Source: CAMENZ01 sp041854955 (lineage in GTDB: Bacteria > Bacillota > Clostridia > Peptostreptococcales > Anaerovoracaceae). From it: a stretch of DNA of 47,971 bases. The stretch covers positions 1 to 47,971 of the forward strand of contig JBHADF010000060.1 of the NCBI GenBank assembly GCA_041854955.1, read 5' to 3'. Numbering within the stretch: the stretch's first letter is position 1; every line of letters begins with the position of its first letter. Positions 47,763 through 47,971 of the stretch are shown piece by piece. The translations under genes and the position numbers were made by a program. The notes under the pieces were generated by a model. That model was not told the origin of the DNA. It worked only from the letters and a program-made list of their open reading frames with translations, and did not search any database.

Positions 47763-47818
47763 AATATACTTGAGGAAATATGGGCTAAAATCAATATAGA
47801 TAATAAGAACTTTTCCAT
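47759..47818 (-). CDS. Putative 19-residue hydrophobic peptide
   Basis: ATG at 47818 is preceded by AAAGGAGG at good spacing and reads MEKFLLSILILAHISSSIF before a TGA stop. The peptide is almost entirely a membrane-length hydrophobic stretch. It has its own promoter about 85 bases upstream and a GC-rich hairpin in its 5' region. It could be a small membrane peptide, a type I toxin-like peptide or a leader peptide. No homolog is recognised; short ORFs like this can also arise by chance, though not often with a promoter and a perfect ribosome site. Confidence 0.4.
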   Translation of the reverse strand: MEKFLLSILILAHISSSIF

Positions 47819-47901
47819 ACTTTCCTCCTTTATTTATGTGAGGGGGGCCAGGGGCGAACCGCCTCCCGTGACCCTTTTGGGGCACAGCCTTCTTTGGCAA
47901 A

Positions 47902-47930
47902 ATAATATCACAGCATAAGGCGTTTTGCAA
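47902..47930 (-). promoter_or_regulatory. Promoter upstream of the small hydrophobic peptide
   Basis: On the minus strand -35 TTGCAA (47925-47930), 17-bp spacer, -10 TATTAT (47902-47907). The transcript would begin near 47895 and contain a GC-rich hairpin (GGCG-GTT-CGCC core within 47835-47872) before the peptide ORF. The remaining bases to the window end show nothing recognisable. Confidence 0.6.
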
Positions 47931-47971
47931 CGAGGTTTTGGCGGCATCGGGTGCACGGTTTCGATTGGGGC

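Overview
The window is one continuous chromosomal stretch of a low-to-mid GC Gram-positive anaerobe of the Bacillota, class Clostridia. Evidence: strong AGGAGG-type ribosome binding sites, zinc-type S14 and L36, a zinc-lid adenylate kinase, a Firmicute-style S10-spc-alpha ribosomal order, ECF vitamin transporters, and a cobalamin riboswitch of the clostridial kind. An affiliation near Eubacteriales family XIII (Anaerovoracaceae) is a guess only. Nearly everything is read from the minus strand; the one clear plus-strand gene is a GntR regulator at 7.2 kb.

Layout (by coordinate). 0-0.33 kb: end of an IS256-family element abutting two palindromic repeat units. 0.37-4.57 kb: pcrA-ligA operon. 4.76-7.83 kb: an amino-acid antiporter and a DDAH-type dimethylargininase, divergent from a GntR/FCD regulator. 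7.89-8.22 kb: a small lipoprotein gene with a one-base frameshift. 8.43-14.6 kb: a cobalamin-riboswitch operon encoding a dedicated ECF transporter (T, fused double ATPase, S) plus two extracytoplasmic proteins that look like the two halves of eukaryotic intrinsic factor/transcobalamin. 14.7-15.19 kb: two kinds of short tandem repeats. 15.27-30.64 kb: the complete ribosomal supercluster rpsJ to rplQ including secY, adk, map, infA and rpoA, with its own promoter and leader at 30.6-30.9 kb. 31.07-31.25 kb: more copies of the repeat seen at the other end of the ribosomal cluster. 31.36-36.86 kb: nucleoside-kinase, psuK, psuG and a secreted 5'-nucleotidase-like protein that has lost its metal ligands. 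37-41.1 kb: five small membrane or secreted proteins of unknown function next to an ECF-type sigma factor and its anti-sigma factor, with two near-identical ECF promoters. 41.36-41.66 kb: four more copies of the first palindromic repeat. 41.7-46.8 kb: a tightly coupled aroD-like, ecfA1, ecfA2, ecfT, trmB, aminotransferase operon. 46.9-47.97 kb: a YwaF-like membrane protein and a 19-residue hydrophobic peptide ORF with its own promoter.

The most interesting system is the riboswitch operon: the alpha/alpha-barrel protein and the DUF4430 beta-domain protein would sit outside the membrane and could capture cobalamin between them, as the two domains of intrinsic factor do, and pass it to the ECF S component. 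The second candidate is the sigma/anti-sigma unit, whose autoregulatory promoter is repeated in front of the run of unknown secreted and membrane proteins. Two families of short intergenic palindromes are each found at two separate places, one of them bracketing the ribosomal cluster.
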